Source of the DNA: Cladocopium goreaui
Taxonomy: Eukaryota > Sar > Dinophyceae > Suessiales > Symbiodiniaceae
Direction of reading: 5' to 3'
DNA length: 64,000 nt
Assembly: GCA_947184155.2 (NCBI GenBank)
Contig: CAMXCT020006582.1
Coordinates: 15,001-79,000, forward strand
Shown here: positions 24,701 to 39,700 of the stretch, one piece after another
Layout of the letters: each line of letters opens with the position of its first letter
Position numbering within the stretch: the first letter of the stretch is position 1
Position numbers and translations under genes: made by a program
Notes under the pieces: model-generated
Seen by the model: only the letters and a program-made list of their open reading frames with translations
Told to the model about the DNA's origin: nothing
The model's database searches: none

Positions 24701-27700
24701 CTTCCTTCGATTATTTATAGGACGGAATAGCAGGGTAAATGTTAGTGAATGCACCATGGATCTGGTAAATGTTAGATCATCCAACAATGGGACCCATGAC
24801 TGGGGATTGTAATGATGGATTATCATCTGGGGATACTCCGTAATCCACTGGGGATATCTGGGGATATGATTCTATCATCCGAGCTATCGCAGCTGGGATG
24901 GTGATGACTCTGATGACCGAACTTCCTCCATGAAGTCCCAACGGTGCACTGTCCACCAAGCACCGCTTGGAAGAATTCACCAAAGGTTACCCAGCCGCCT
25001 TTCAATGGGCTTTGGGGTAGATGTTTCTTCTACAGTTCTACTGGGCAACTTTTCCGAATTGGGGGAGTCACTTTGGGGGGGGCTATCCCGTTCTATCCCC
25101 ATTATGGATCATCATGGTTGGTTTTTATGCCCTGATTTTTGCTGGTTGAACCATCAATTGCCATGGATAGGGTTGGTTGAATCCAATTGTGTAAACCCTC
25201 CAGTGACTATTCAGAAACTCATGGATTTCCATAGCAAACTGTTGGAGTTCACGATTTCAATTATCTCACTTCCTGATGTTTGGTAAGTAAAACCCTGTCA
25301 CTTGGCTTCACAAATCACTATTGGATTGACAGGGATGGTGCTCTCACTCAAGCAGTGAGGAAAAAACACTATGGGACACAGTGGGAAACAAACAAGGAAC
25401 ACAGGCCATGCACCTGCCAGGTCAAAAGCAGTGCCGTACAAGCGGTGCTGCAGCCATGCAAACTCCAACAGTACAGTTTGCCGATATATCAAATATTCCC
25501 ACAATTTCCCAAAATTTTCCATGAAAAACCACCCTAGTTTCTTTGCTCAAAAAGGCAGCCGCGTGGCCGGCAGATCACGGCCCACCTCGAGGCTGGCCGT
25601 CCATCTTCGCCTTTCACCATCTTGCCTTTGCCCTTCCCTGGCGCCGTTAAGAGCATCCCGGATTTTGGTGGTGAATCTTCAGCCTAAAGTGCGTATAAGC
25701 ATTATGGTTCTAACATGTTCGGTGCAACCCTGATGTTGTTCCGCGCCTAAATCGTGGAAAGGTTGCAATTTTTTGAAGTTCGCCAAAAGTGGAATGTCGA
25801 ATTGCACACCATTCATCATCATCATCATCATCATCATGAACATAATCACGAACACAATCAGAATAAGGTACGTTCATCATCATCATCATCATCATCATCA
25901 TGAAGATAAAGTTGATGCTATCATCCCATTCAAGATATTGTTGGGAGGGGGTGGCAAGTTTTGATCCCTCATGAAGATAAAGTTGATGTTATTACCCCAA
26001 CCAAAATATTGTGCAGAGGAGGTGGCGGATTGTGATCCCTCACGAAGATAAAGTTGTGGTTATTACATGTTATTACCCCATTCAAAATATTGGTCAGAGG
26101 GGGAGGCGAATTGTGATCCCGCATGAAGATAAAGTTGATGCCATTACCTCATTCAACATACTGTTCAGTGGGGGTGACGAATTTAGATCTCGCATGAAGA
26201 TAAAGTTGATGGTTTTGCCGTTTTGCCCCAACCAACATATTGTTCAGAGGGGGTGGCGCATTTTGATCCCTCATGAAAAGTTGATGTTATTGCCGAAACC
26301 AACATATTGTTCATAGTGGGTGGCAATTTTGATCCCTCGTGAAGATATAATTGATGTTCTCACCCCAACCAACATATTGTTCAGAGGGTGTGGCGAACTT
26401 TGCTCCCTCATGAATATAAAGCTGATGTTTTACCCCAACCAACATGTTGTTCAGAGGGGGTGGCGAATTTTGATCCCTCATGAAGATAAAGTTGATGTTA
26501 TTACCCCAACTAAAATATTGTGCAGAGGAGGTGGCGGATTTTGATCCCTCATGAGGATAAAGTTGTGGTTATTACCCCATTCAACATAATGGTCAGAGGG
26601 GGAGGCGAATTGTGATCCCTCATGAAGAGAAAATTCATGCCATTACCCCAACCAACACATTGTTCATAGGGGGTGGCGAATCTTGATCCCTCATGAAAAT
26701 AAAACTGATGGTTTTACCCCAACCAACATATTGTTCAGAGGAGGTGGCGAATTTTGATCGTTCATGAAGATAAAGTTGATGTTGTTACCCCCAGTCAAAA
26801 TATTGTTCAGAGGGGGTGGTGAATTTTAATGTGATGATGATCATGAGGTGATGTGATGATGATGATGATGATGATCATGATCATGATCATGATCATGATG
26901 ATGATCATGATGATCATGATGATCATGATGATCATGATGATCATGATGATCATGATGATCATGATGATCATGATGATCATGATCATGACGGTTGTAAGTG
27001 TGGAGCAACGTCCGGGTTGGGCGGATCATGCTTTAACACCGTACATGTCATATATGTTGGTATAACATTGAAGTGCCACCAAGGTTTGGCTTGCTTGCAT
27101 TCTACATGCCAGTTGAATCGGTGATGAGGGCGACATTGATCATATTTTCTTCGCATTTCGCGGCCATGACTGTCGAAAGATCAATATCTAGTGAATTACC
27201 CTCCGGTAAACTAACATAACTATGGAAAATTGCCATTTATAGTTGACTTTCCCATTAAAAATGGGTATTTTCATATAGCTATGTTAAATTACCGGAGGGT
27301 ATCACATTGTGCCTTGGAACGCTTTTTTGTGCTGACAATGATGGATGTTGTAACACCAATGTGGTGGATCCGGCAGGGGGAAAGCTTCGATTCATCCATA
27401 TTCATCCGTGAAATAGCGCTACAGCAACACACCAATTGTCAAATGGTGCTATGCAAAGTATGCTCACCTAGACATGGGATTCATGCTGTTGCTTCTAGCG
27501 AATCCCCACTGCTTCGACTAATATTTGATTTATTTTTTCACAGTAATTCAATAGTTCGGGTGTCCTAAAATATAAATAAATAGAACCCCAAATATCCCCA
27601 AATCATCGAAAATTGGACCATGACTTACTAAACCTATGGTGACTTGGGCCCCCCATCCATCGATTTCTCACCTTTTCGACCTTTTCCTCTGCCTTTGGAG

Positions 27701-30700
27701 ATCACCTAAGTCGCTGTCGGCAGCGTTGCGCCTCTCCCCGTTATCAAATGAATAGCCTCTGGTTGAAGGCATATAACTATGGAAATCACTATTGTTCATA
27801 GGTAAATCAACATTCAGCAAATCATCGATACCTATGGGTTTTTGGCTAAGTGTCAAAGTGTTACTAGTTGTTGAAACTCAAAACTGATGGTATTGTGATC
27901 TATGGTTGATGTTTCCAAGTGTCGGATGACAAGAATGGACATCTGAAATCATCCAAGGCCACATTCCCACATGAATCTACCTGAAAAATGGAAAAATGCC
28001 AATCTAATGATGATATGCACTGCACCGGCTTGCTACATCTTGAGGATACCCTGCAAGAAATGCCAAAAAAAAGCTCGCGTGAGATCTTAAATGCCCTAAG
28101 CTCTGGGAATTTAACACGTTGTTATGGAAAAAACACAGTTTATACATCATGGAATTTCATCATATCTACTATCATGGAACTAAATGGGCCATGGCTTTTA
28201 CCGGAGGGCAATCCATTTTCCATATGTTCATCCTTGTAAAGTTTAGCAAATCACCATCTTTGTTGCTTACCTTCCTGTAAATTAGGTGTGCGAAACCCAC
28301 CATCAGCACCCACGGAAACCATGGCTTTTCCACAGCTAGCTGCTAGTTTACCCAATCGGAGATCTCCAGGATCCAACAAATGGAGCTACGTCAACGTACC
28401 ATATTTCTGGCCATATGTTGGGGCTATATCTGAAATTTAGGCCTCAAAAATGGGCCATATATATGGAATCGGTACCCTCTGGTAAACTAACGCAACTATG
28501 GAAAATCATCATTTTTTATGGGAAAACTCACTATAAATGGCAATTTTCAATAGCTATGTTAGTCATTACCAGAGGGTACCTCCAATGAATCGGTCGATTT
28601 ACCCCGTAGCCATAGCCGGCCTCCCCCCTCTGTCCATCACCGCCAGGTCCGCAGATCATGACGTAGTGCCGGTCCACCACATTCCTAGGGGCGCGCCAGA
28701 AAGGTCGACCGAGATCAGCAAAAGCTGAAAGTTAGTGACGAACAATTAATTGTGGGCATACCATCTTTAATATAATGGCATATTTAATATAATATCATCT
28801 TTAATATAATGGCTGGTGGTATTAAAGCTGAAATTCTGGTATATCATCTTTAGTATACTGTCGTTTTTCAATGTATGTCATGTCTGGTTGGTGGTTTCAA
28901 TCCCTCTGAAAAATATTAGCCGGTTGGTGTTACAGTACTATTCCCAACATATGGAAAAATAAAAAATGTTCCAAACCACCAACCGGCATGTTCTATGTAT
29001 GCATGCATAGAGTGAGAGAGGGATGTGCATTTCATCGGTAATTGCATCTTGAAGCAAATAACCATACAAACCACTAATCCAGGTGTTCAATGCCAGAATT
29101 GCCAGTAGTAATGTGGCAAACCCAATGATCAACCATCCCTCAATATCACCATACACGGATATAAATGGGTCAACATCCCAAATGGATCCAAATGGTAGCT
29201 TTGTTGCACTGGGTGAATCCCACCAAAGACAGCCAGGTCGCTGCACGTGTTGCGGGATGGAGGCGTCCGTTCCGATGCCGTTCTTGTCCATCAGGGCTAC
29301 GAGCTCGCTTTCCTTCCTCGAAACGCCGCTGCGGCGGTTTTTTCATGGGAAAACATGGAAAATTCCACGAGGAAATGGAGCTTCGAATGGGAAAATCATA
29401 GGAAATTAATGCCAAAGATGGGAAAGTTGTTCTATAAATAGGAGGTTCAAAATTGTTTTAATAATATGGACTGTTATATATATATATCCAGAAATGGAGG
29501 ATCTTCTGGCCATGTTTGATTACCGGAGGGTGCTGAGATCTGGAGTGACTGTAATAGCTCCAAGAGTTGGCCACAAATCAGTAAACATCTCAGATGTTGA
29601 GTGCCATACCATGCCATACCTATCATTGTCTATATATAATCCATACAGAGAAAACTGAAAAGGTGTAAAGTCTGGACATGTTTTTGTTTATGTACTTGGT
29701 GACGCCTCAAAATGATGTTTCGCTCAAACTTGGATGATTTGAATCATTCCCGAACTCCTGGTCTCGAAAAAAATTACCCCATGGGCCAAGCTTCAGATAG
29801 TCCGGTGGTTTCGTCGTATCGCGCGTTAGGGTCACCTCATCCACTTTGAACCTGGGTCGTTGCCAGCTGGTGAAAGCCCAAAAGTTGGGACGCGAAGACC
29901 GGCTTCAAATCGTTGAACCATGTTGAACCTATAGTTATATGGAAGAATTATGGAATAAAAAAATGAAATGTTCATGTATTTTCCTGTTGTTTGATTTATA
30001 TATTTGCACATTTCGATAAGCTTTTTCGGGAAACAGGCTCAATTCATCAGCAAGAATTGCACATCCTGCTGTCCTCAGTTCATCTTCCCGCGGGTTTGGT
30101 CCATCAACAAGAAACTGCTGCCCTTGTGCCATCTCCGGCATGTCCCAGTCAATCTCCTCAAGCTTCCTTAGGCATGCAATGGAGATGGTTTGACATCTGG
30201 AGATGCCTTTGATTCTTCCAGAGTCAAATGAAGTTTGAGGCTTCATTTCCAAGGTCTAACCATGTCTAACCACTAAGGACTGAGCCATGTGAACCATTCG
30301 AACAAATTTCCCATAGACTTTCCCATGGATTTTCCCATGATCAAACACTGAATCATTGCAGCATTGAAGTCACAGCTCGAATTGATCGAATTTTCTGGAG
30401 GATTCACGGATTCCATGACGTCGGCAGTTACACGACGTCCGTCATGATTTGATGACCAAAAACATGGAATCAACCTCCGACCATAGGAATACCATAGTAA
30501 TACCATAGCAAGTTGAAAATCATCCCAAAAAAAGTTGAAAAAGACAGTTCTCCATCTGAGGAAACATGTAACATCATTGTAACATCATGTAACCTCTGGT
30601 AAACTAACATAGCTATCGAAAATTGCCATTTATAGTGGATTTTCCCATTAAAAATGGTGATTTTTCATAGTTATGTTAAATTACCAGAGGGTAACATCTG

Positions 30701-33700
30701 CAGGTCAACTGATGATTCCTCCATAGCTCGGCGAGGCGCAGGTCCCGGGGTTTCCATGGCGTGGCGTAGAAGAAGCCGCGCTCCACCACATGGTGATAGG
30801 TGTAGGCCTCGGCGCATCGCCGAAAACATGTTTCTCCAACTGAGAAAATCTATCGATCTCGATAAGGCATATGTGTATATATAGTGATTTTTATGCATAC
30901 AAATCTAACTTGAATATGTGTATATATAATTATATATATATATGTGTGTGTGTAATTACATAAGATACACATGTAGAATTAGCATTTATGCCCGTGAATT
31001 TACCATAATTTACCTATTGAAAGTTCTTTCAGGGGCGAGTTTCCACGACTGTCACTTCCATCACTTCCGGTCACCCCCAAGCACGACTGCCCAGCAGCAA
31101 ACTGCTCTCCAGCCACGTCAAAAACCTCAAGTGGCGAGCCAAACATGGCGAAGCTATGGCAGAAATTGACGATGAAAATGATGCTTGACCCAGCTATGAA
31201 ATAACTAAATTCCAGTTCGCAAACCATTAAATGACCAGTTTGGGTACCATTCCATATCATGCATTTTTTGGGACAAATGTTCAATATGTCACCTAATATC
31301 CTATTAGTATGGTCTAGCAGTTAATTACTAATACTTAATAGCAATAGACTCCTTGAAAAAAAAAACGAAGTGGGCTATGATTGGGTTTTTCACGTCAGAA
31401 GGGTTGCAAAGGCTCCTGGGTGAACAACTTGGGGCTGCCAAAGGACATAACTGACCTCATCGTAGGCTGCATCTTCCATCAGCGATGCGATGAAATGCCC
31501 TTGGATCACCGAATATCACCGGATAGACTGTAAAAATCAATGAGAATCAGAAGGCATAGAAGACAATTTCAGGAATCTCAGCCCGAGAAATTGGTTTAAT
31601 AATGGTTAATAGATGTTAATTAATATGTTAATATGGTTTAATGATGTTTAATGGAAAATTTACAGGAGAATCTCCGAGCTTCCGACGGGATTCATTGGTT
31701 GATGCTGCTGGTCATTATCATATAAAAAATGCTCATCCATCCCACACTGGAAAGCCTTATTAAATATGGATACCCGGCCTGGTAAACGTTTACATAACGA
31801 ACTGGAAAGATCCACCATGCTATCAATGGGTAAATCCACTATAAATGTGCCATGTTCAATAGCTCGGTTAAATTACCGGAGGGTATATATACATATATAT
31901 ATATATACGTATTAATATATATAATATATATCCCTAGTAATCCATTGATTCTTCCCATCACCCAGGGACTGGGCCAAGTGTCTGGTAACATATTCATAGA
32001 GTTTCCATTCTTTGCCCTTGTTGAACTCCTCCTGCCAATGCATTTTCAGAAGGCTCTCAGCTTACACCAGCCATCACCATCAGAATCTTCAACCAGTTTC
32101 ACGGCCTTTCATTCATCAAAAATGGCAATGCAAACTCTCCATGTTCAGATCATGAACAGAATCCTCTGCAAGAGTGCAACCTAATAAAATATATCTCCAG
32201 TGCCAAGATTCATTACTCAAGTGCATGGTATTCAAAATAAATAGCATAAATATAAATAAAAATCTGGTCATCCACCCCCCCATAACCAATCCTACCCATC
32301 CCCTTTAGCATCCGCAACCAACCAATTCCCAGCCTTGTGGGCAGCCCTGATTGGCGTGATGGGCGGATGATCGCCTTTATCGGTGCCCGAGGCCGGTGCT
32401 CGCAGCTGTCGGTTGGACAAGATCATTTGCACCGTTCTTCCTGGGAAGGTCAAAAGGACACAGGCTGGTGCCCCAGTGGTCTCTCAGTTGTGTTTGTTGG
32501 GTTTAAAAAAAAAAACATCAAACCGTGACATGCAGCTACTATAAACCCTAGTTAAATATGGTTAAACTACTTGTTAAACCAACTTGGCTAAGTAGGGGGG
32601 CATCACGTTGGTTTGGAGATGTTTTGCCGAATTCCAGGGGCTGCCTCTTTCGCTTGGCATTGGAAAATCATGAGATCATCAGCTTGAACAATAGGAACAT
32701 GGACATGTTCATTGACCGGACAGCATTGATCCTGGCAATATTCTTGCTCCCAACATCAGCCCTTCGAAGCAGAAGTTTGCACGCTGGTCCATCAAAACAT
32801 CAGCAACTCCAAGCGCGCTTTGTCCTCACATCCCCACGAGGAGGAAACCTGCAAAATATCCAAATTTAGCCCCAACCTTCACCCTCTGCCAATCAAAACA
32901 CCAACACAACCATAGAAAGTCCCTTTGTCTGCATCGTTTTTCATAGTATCACCATATAATCTATCTATGTATCCCTTCATCATCTGAAAATCTTCTCCCC
33001 AGAAACCGCATCTGACCACCAGAACCTTCCACAGCAAGGTGCCCCACATGGGGTGTGCAGCTTGCTCCCTCAGCGCTGCTGCCAGGTCAAAGGTCTGCGA
33101 ATACCTGGTGGTTTCCTCAGCGTCAACGGTGATCCCTGGTGATCCACTCGGCAGCAACCGCATGACTTCAGATTCGATCGGCAGTTTTGGGCTGCAATAG
33201 CGAAAAAAAATTGGGGGTTGGTCAAGAATTGAACACCCAACAAGCCAAAATAAGCCAAAATGGCTGATCATAGTAAACTATCAACCTTTTGAATATAGCG
33301 CGTGATCAATTTTTAATCCATAATGTCACCCACCTACCCAACAGTGACTTCATCTGATACTGAAATGTTGCCTAATCAAACAGGGTTGACATTCGATGCA
33401 TTCACCATCAGAAAAATAGCATCATTTACTTTGGGGTAGGTTACCCTCTGGTAATTTAACATAGCTATAGAAAATCACAATTTTTAATGGGAAAATCCAC
33501 TATAAATGACCATTTTCCATAGTTATGTTAGTTTACCAGAGGGTATGTCCAACTCCCCATTCGCTGCTCCAAATCCATTCCCCATGTACGGCGCCATCCT
33601 CGCCCCGCCGAGACGCCGTGCGCGGATAAGAGATGTAGCCAGCGGAGTACAAGCCTTCAGCCACTCCTTGGATGGCTCAACATCCTCCTGGTTCCAAGTC

Positions 33701-36700
33701 CAAACAATGTGCTTCTAGATGCTCAAACAAAGGGGTTCGGCATATGAACATTCAATATTTAATATATTTGCTTATATTTGCTTACATTTGCTTGTACAAA
33801 TAAAGATCATGAATAATGATTAAGGATTTCTCATGGATTTCTCATGGATTTCTCATGGATTTCTCCTCGGAAAATAAGCCACGTTGTTGCTGGAACAACC
33901 CAGGGTTGTTCCACCCATCTCCGGCGAAGTCTCTCATGGTCTCTGCCGGGGACATCCCCAGTCGACTGCTGCAGGCTTTCAGCATCTGCACCGTGTTGAG
34001 GCCTACGGGGCGTCTCGCCTGCTTCCTGGTGTCAGCTGCTGCAGGCTTTCGCACTGAAAAAACTGGGTAGCCTCTGGTAATGACTGACACTTTGCAAACT
34101 GGAAAATGGCCATAGAAATAGTTGATTTACCCATTGAACATATTAAAAATGATGATTTTACATAGTTATGTTAGTTTATCAGAGGGTAAGTCACATGGAA
34201 TCAGCACCTTTTGGTTTTTGACCGATTTTTTACAAAAGGAACCACCATCGAACACCTCGTCTTTTGCGGGGCCAAAAGGGAAGTATCAGTGGGCTTGGGC
34301 GACTCCAGCCAAGGAATACATCTCACCCTCGCAAGAAGAGCTGATCAACCTCTACCAAGGACTACCACCATTTTCCTCCACCATTACCTCCACCCCCACA
34401 CCCCGACTTCTAGGCTGCGAATGTCTCTTGGTAAACAAGGGCTTGCGGATGGAATCTCTCCCACTTTCAACTGCAATAGCCAAGGAATTTTGCAAGCCAT
34501 TTATCATATACCCCAATACTACATATATATATATATATTATTATATTATTAAATATGGAAAGCCCTGGTTTGTATATATATATATATTATATTATAAATA
34601 TGGAAAGTCCTGGTTTAGTACTGGATCAATTTGGATCACGCTGAAACCTGGAGGCTGCTCTGTGAAAAACCGTCCTTGTGGAATCGATCCTCAAAAAAGT
34701 CGCCTTAGACCCACAGAGAAGCTGAAAAATGAACCAATTGGGGTTTGTTCACTGAAAAAATCCTTGCATATCTATATATATATATCATATCACTGCCAAC
34801 CCCCCTGCCAAAAAAAAAACAAAAACACTTTTTGGGTGGTTTTGAATCCTACTGAAAAATAAGTGCAGGGATGATGGAAAGTCGCCTTACATTTCAATCG
34901 ATGTGTTTTTTGCCGGGTGCAATCATATTCACCACCAACCAAAGCCGTTATGGCAGGATGCAGTTTACATGCTGGGACTGGGTTTCAGAGAGGCCACAAC
35001 AATGCAAGAAAACATACACGTTTAATCACGTTTATTGTATTTAAAGGGGCCACACATATGTGGCCATACGTGACCTTGATGTTCAATGTATGGATGCAAC
35101 CAGCAACCCTGCAGGTTTCTGAGAGGAGCCCTCCTCTCAAGACACCAACAAGAGCAACCAAGCCAGGTATCCAGATTGTCATGTTCCGGAAATCCCCAGG
35201 GATCCCAAACTGATATGCTTTCCCCGAGCCACCCAACCGGGCCCCAAAAATCTGACCCAAAGCATTTTGAGCCCAGGAACCGTGCCTGCTGCCTGGCGGG
35301 ATGGCCAAGTCCCTCATCCCTCTGTGTAGATGGTGAAACGAACCAAAATTGAAAGCCAGAGAACCACAACTGTGGGTCATGAAAGCTTTTCAGCCTTCCA
35401 AAATCCAGACCAAGATCTTTAAGACGTTTTCTCACTAGAAGCTGTGTCAAGGAAAATCTCAACCAGAAAACATGGATGTACCTACCAAATATCAATCCTT
35501 TCGCCCCCACCTGCAGTTGTTGCTCCAATTGCCCGGCTTTGGCCTCGTCGAAGGTACTGCTGGAAGACCTTGGTGATAGATTTTCAAGATGGCTTAAGGG
35601 AAAGCATCATTTTACCACTAGACATTAAGGAAACAACAAGGGAAACCATATATGATATATGGAATATGTACCACAAGTTACCACCAAAATGACCCAGTTA
35701 TGTAGGTATGTTTTCCATACACGGAGCATATGGGCATGGCTTCGTTTAAGGGAAACGAAGGCAGGTTCCCCGACCAGCTGAGCTCTACAGGGTAGTCTGC
35801 AATATTCACCTGGCTATGGATGAGGAAGTGAGCTCGGGCCGCCTGCTACCATCATGGAAGCCAACTGGCCATAGGAAAAACCGGCCATCTTGCCATTTTA
35901 TGATTAATATGACATACGTTGCTAAGCTTTTGCGGCCATAGTCTGTTAATGTCGGTTCAAGATTGGTTATACAGTTATACAATGTTATACAGTAAGTTAA
36001 TGTAAGTTATACATTCAGGTTAGATCAGGATTGATAACTTCCAGTTTACTAATATCATTATATAGGGGTTACCATCCCACTGTGCCAATAGGGACTATTG
36101 TATTCCAATCGCCAGGTTGGAATTCCGCCGAAGCCAGCCGGGCGGGCAGTTACCAAGGGTGTGAAAACTTCTCGCCGTGTGAACTGCTCAATCTCCTGGG
36201 GATTGACGATCGCCACCCCGCGTAAAAGTGGCTACAATATATGATGGAGGTATCCTGGCTGGTGGTTTCAAACCCTCTGGAAAATATGAGTTATTAGGCA
36301 GTTCGAATGATTATTCCCAATATATGGAAAAATAAAAAATGTTCCAAACCAACCAGTATATAACTACATGCTGCAGTAGATCTATGGGGGTATATCTGCA
36401 CATGACGTGCTGGAGTATATCATGGAGTATCGTTCGAACGATCCCATCCCTCTACTTACCGCGCCTATGTTACGTAACATTCCTGTGAACAAATCCATCT
36501 GGACGGGCATTTTTTTGTGATACGGGGAGGGGATTGCTTGGCCGTTCAGAATTGAATTTACATGGCCCTAGTCAAAATTCCTTGGAGCAGCTCGGCCACA
36601 GTCGCTTCCGACATTTGAGGCAATATAATTTAATTGATGCCCTAGAAAAATATCCTACCATCCTTCCAAACTTTGGAATGGAAAACAATTCCAAACGAGA

Positions 36701-39700
36701 GGGAGGAAAAAAAAAACGTAAGCCTAAAACCGTGGTTCGATATTGGATCTATAATCTATTCATTTTGGGATATTTCGGGTCCCTTACTGGGGCCATCTGG
36801 CCCGGTCCTTGTGCCGTTCCACGCAAAACCACAAGGTAGGCGTCTGGCAAGGGCCGTAGCTCAAGACCGTCCTGAGCTGGGGCAGAATGGCCATCAAACT
36901 CCCAAAGTTGGATGGCCAAAAATCATCAGAAATCGCAAGCTGAGGCGGTTTATGTAGTTCAAACATATTCAAACTTCAAACTAACTCATATAAATTAGCA
37001 AATGGCCAACCGGAATCAGAGCTTTTTCTTACCTCAAAATGTCTAATTCTAGTGATTTCTTCTGAGAATGGCAGCTTCGAAGTAGGATGCTGAAGACGCA
37101 CAAAGACGAACGTTGTGATGTCTTTTGTCGGCTTCATCCTGGGATCCACTAGCCATCGGGGGAATAGCTCCGACCAGGAACTGGTCCCAAACTCGGAACT
37201 TCTCCTTGGCATAGTTCCTGGGCGTGGGCCACCAGTGGGCCACCGTCTTGACATATCATGACAGTGTGATACCATATATTCAGTTTCCAAATATGGTTAA
37301 CAATATCAGTTGAAATAATGAAGTGTTGAAGTTTAATATGGTTTAATGGGCCGTAGATGCAAAATGATGGAGGACAGTTTGCAGGAAGTCTATTCGAGCT
37401 AGTTGATATCTGATGTATATCTGATGTGTGCTTATTATAGACTTATGGAAATACCACCACACCTACGCGACAAACGCATTGTTTGCAATGATGATGAACG
37501 CATTATGATTCAGAAAGACCCTCGTTCCTGTCCGCCATCTGCACCTGGCCCATCCCCGCCATGAGCAAAAGGACAGCAGCCATGACCGACTCCCCTAACG
37601 ATAGAAAACCATGTGCGAACCACTCTCCGAGAAAAAAAACACATCTTGAAACAGAATCGGACTGGAACATGTGTTTCCCTTAATTGAAACTTATGCCAAT
37701 GATTCCATCCAGTTTTTTCGGGATTGCAAATGATTCCAGGTTTCCACCCTCAATTTGACATTGCCAATGTATCACGATTTGCAGTGGGTAAATTAATTTA
37801 CATCTATCAGTGGGCCAAGGCTTCCAATTCTATCAGTGGGCCAAGGCTTCCAGTGAGCAAGCCGTGAAATTACTGGAGGATTTGTTTGCCAATTCTATCC
37901 CCATATATCATATAACTTAAGGTTAAATATCTATTAAATTGCCATTATTCATCATGAAACTACTGATCCTTCTACGTATTCGTCCTTTAAACCCACTAAA
38001 TCTCCATTACTATCAAATTAAATATCCGTTCATACCTCAGCAAATCTCCATTAATACTGTATTCACGCCCATCAACTTCTCCATTGGCACATTGGTATTG
38101 AATCCATTTAAATCCCATTATAGATCTGCATTAAACCATATTAAACCATATTAAACCGTATTAAACCATATTAAACCATATTAAACCATATTAAACCCAC
38201 TAATCATTCATACTCCATGAAATCCCAAGGTTGTACCAACCCCTTCCCGGATGCTACAGAAACCTGCCGAGTGTCAGGAAGGTCCGTGTCATGAGCCGCG
38301 TGAAGGCCACACCGATCTTCCTCGGAACAATGGAGGTGACCAGAGTTGCTATAGAAAATTGATATCATCATATATCATCTCTGGTTAGAATTATACTTAA
38401 GATACCGGTATAATATCTCCTAAATTATCTGAATTGAAATTATAATGATCCTAAGTTATGTAGATAGTTATACGTGAAATATGTCCGTATATGTCTTAGT
38501 TATATAATATATATATGGCATATATACATATATGTGTGTTGTGATATTTATATATATATATATGATATGTATATATATATGCATATATATATATATGCAT
38601 ATATATGTGTGTGTGTTATGGCTTGATATGGCAAACTGATCAGAAAATTTCTCGTCCTTCGAGCCCAGGCACAGGTCCAGCTCCTGTCGCGCATCCACCG
38701 CCATGGCCAGGTGCTTATCAGGTCGTCCCAGGTTGCTGAAGGCCGTCCTGGGATGAAAGATATGGAATGACTGACTCAATGGATTGGTTTACTCAATGGC
38801 CATTTCAGGAACCTAAATTGGAGGTACCTAGCATATATAAAGCCTATATAAGGCCTATGTAAGGCCTATGTAAGGGGATATCCCCAGAAAATATTGCCTT
38901 ATATGGTACAGTACCTTCAATTTAGGATCCTGAGATTCCCATTGGTTTACCCTCTGGTAAACGTTTACATAGCTGTGGAAAATGACCATTTATAGTGGAT
39001 TTTCCCATGAAAAATGGTGGATCTTTCCATAGTTATGTAAACGTTTACCAGAGGGTAAGGGAAAACCTACAGGAAAACCTACAGGAAAACCTACCGGAAA
39101 CCATCGATTTTCCCAAGAAATAGATGGCTGTTTCCTGTAAGGTTTTTCCCTTAAACCAATCCATGGACTGACTCTTCTTGGTGCAAAATGACTTCAATAT
39201 GATGCAATGTTGGAAAGGCATGGAAAGGCCAGAAATAATTAAGGACTTTAAGATTTTAAGCCTGTTTTGCGGCTTCAAACCATCGCAAGAAATACAAAGA
39301 AAGTCAGTCAGCACGGACAGGTAACGGCGGAAAACAACACCAAACAGTTGTATATTTGAACCGTTTCCTGGAATAATTTAAGTGAGCTGCCCATTCTCTT
39401 GGTGTGATCATGGCGCGCTGCGGCCGCCTTTCCAGCCAAACTTCTACAGATTCTTGCCATGATCCCCTCACTTGCACAGCATGGTGCATTGAAATAACTT
39501 CGGTCATACCGTTTGACTTTCTTCGCCCCCCAACCCCTCAAAAAAACACTCACCTATAAGCTGAACTCCCTTGGCATCTCTCTATATCCATCATAGTCAA
39601 CCATTGTATACCATTGTATCAGTATCCATCCATGCCCTACATCAACTTACATAATTTGGAGTACATTTACCTTTTCTTTTTTCAATGGCCATTTCAGGAA

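Noticed and set aside
25815-26990. CRISPR-like regular repeats
   Set aside because: Units are contiguous or imperfect satellites without unique spacers, and the genome is eukaryotic.
26841-27065. His/Asp-rich and Met/Ile-rich frames
   Set aside because: They are translations of the GATCAT microsatellite.
34122-34862. 246-codon plus-strand open frame
   Set aside because: It covers a MITE, AT microsatellites and low-complexity tracts, has no domain and lies opposite topoisomerase introns.
37060-37243. Whole GC-rich frame at 37.1-37.2 kb as one exon
   Set aside because: Only NYAKEKFRVWDQ (37182-37217) fits between the neighbouring topoisomerase exons.
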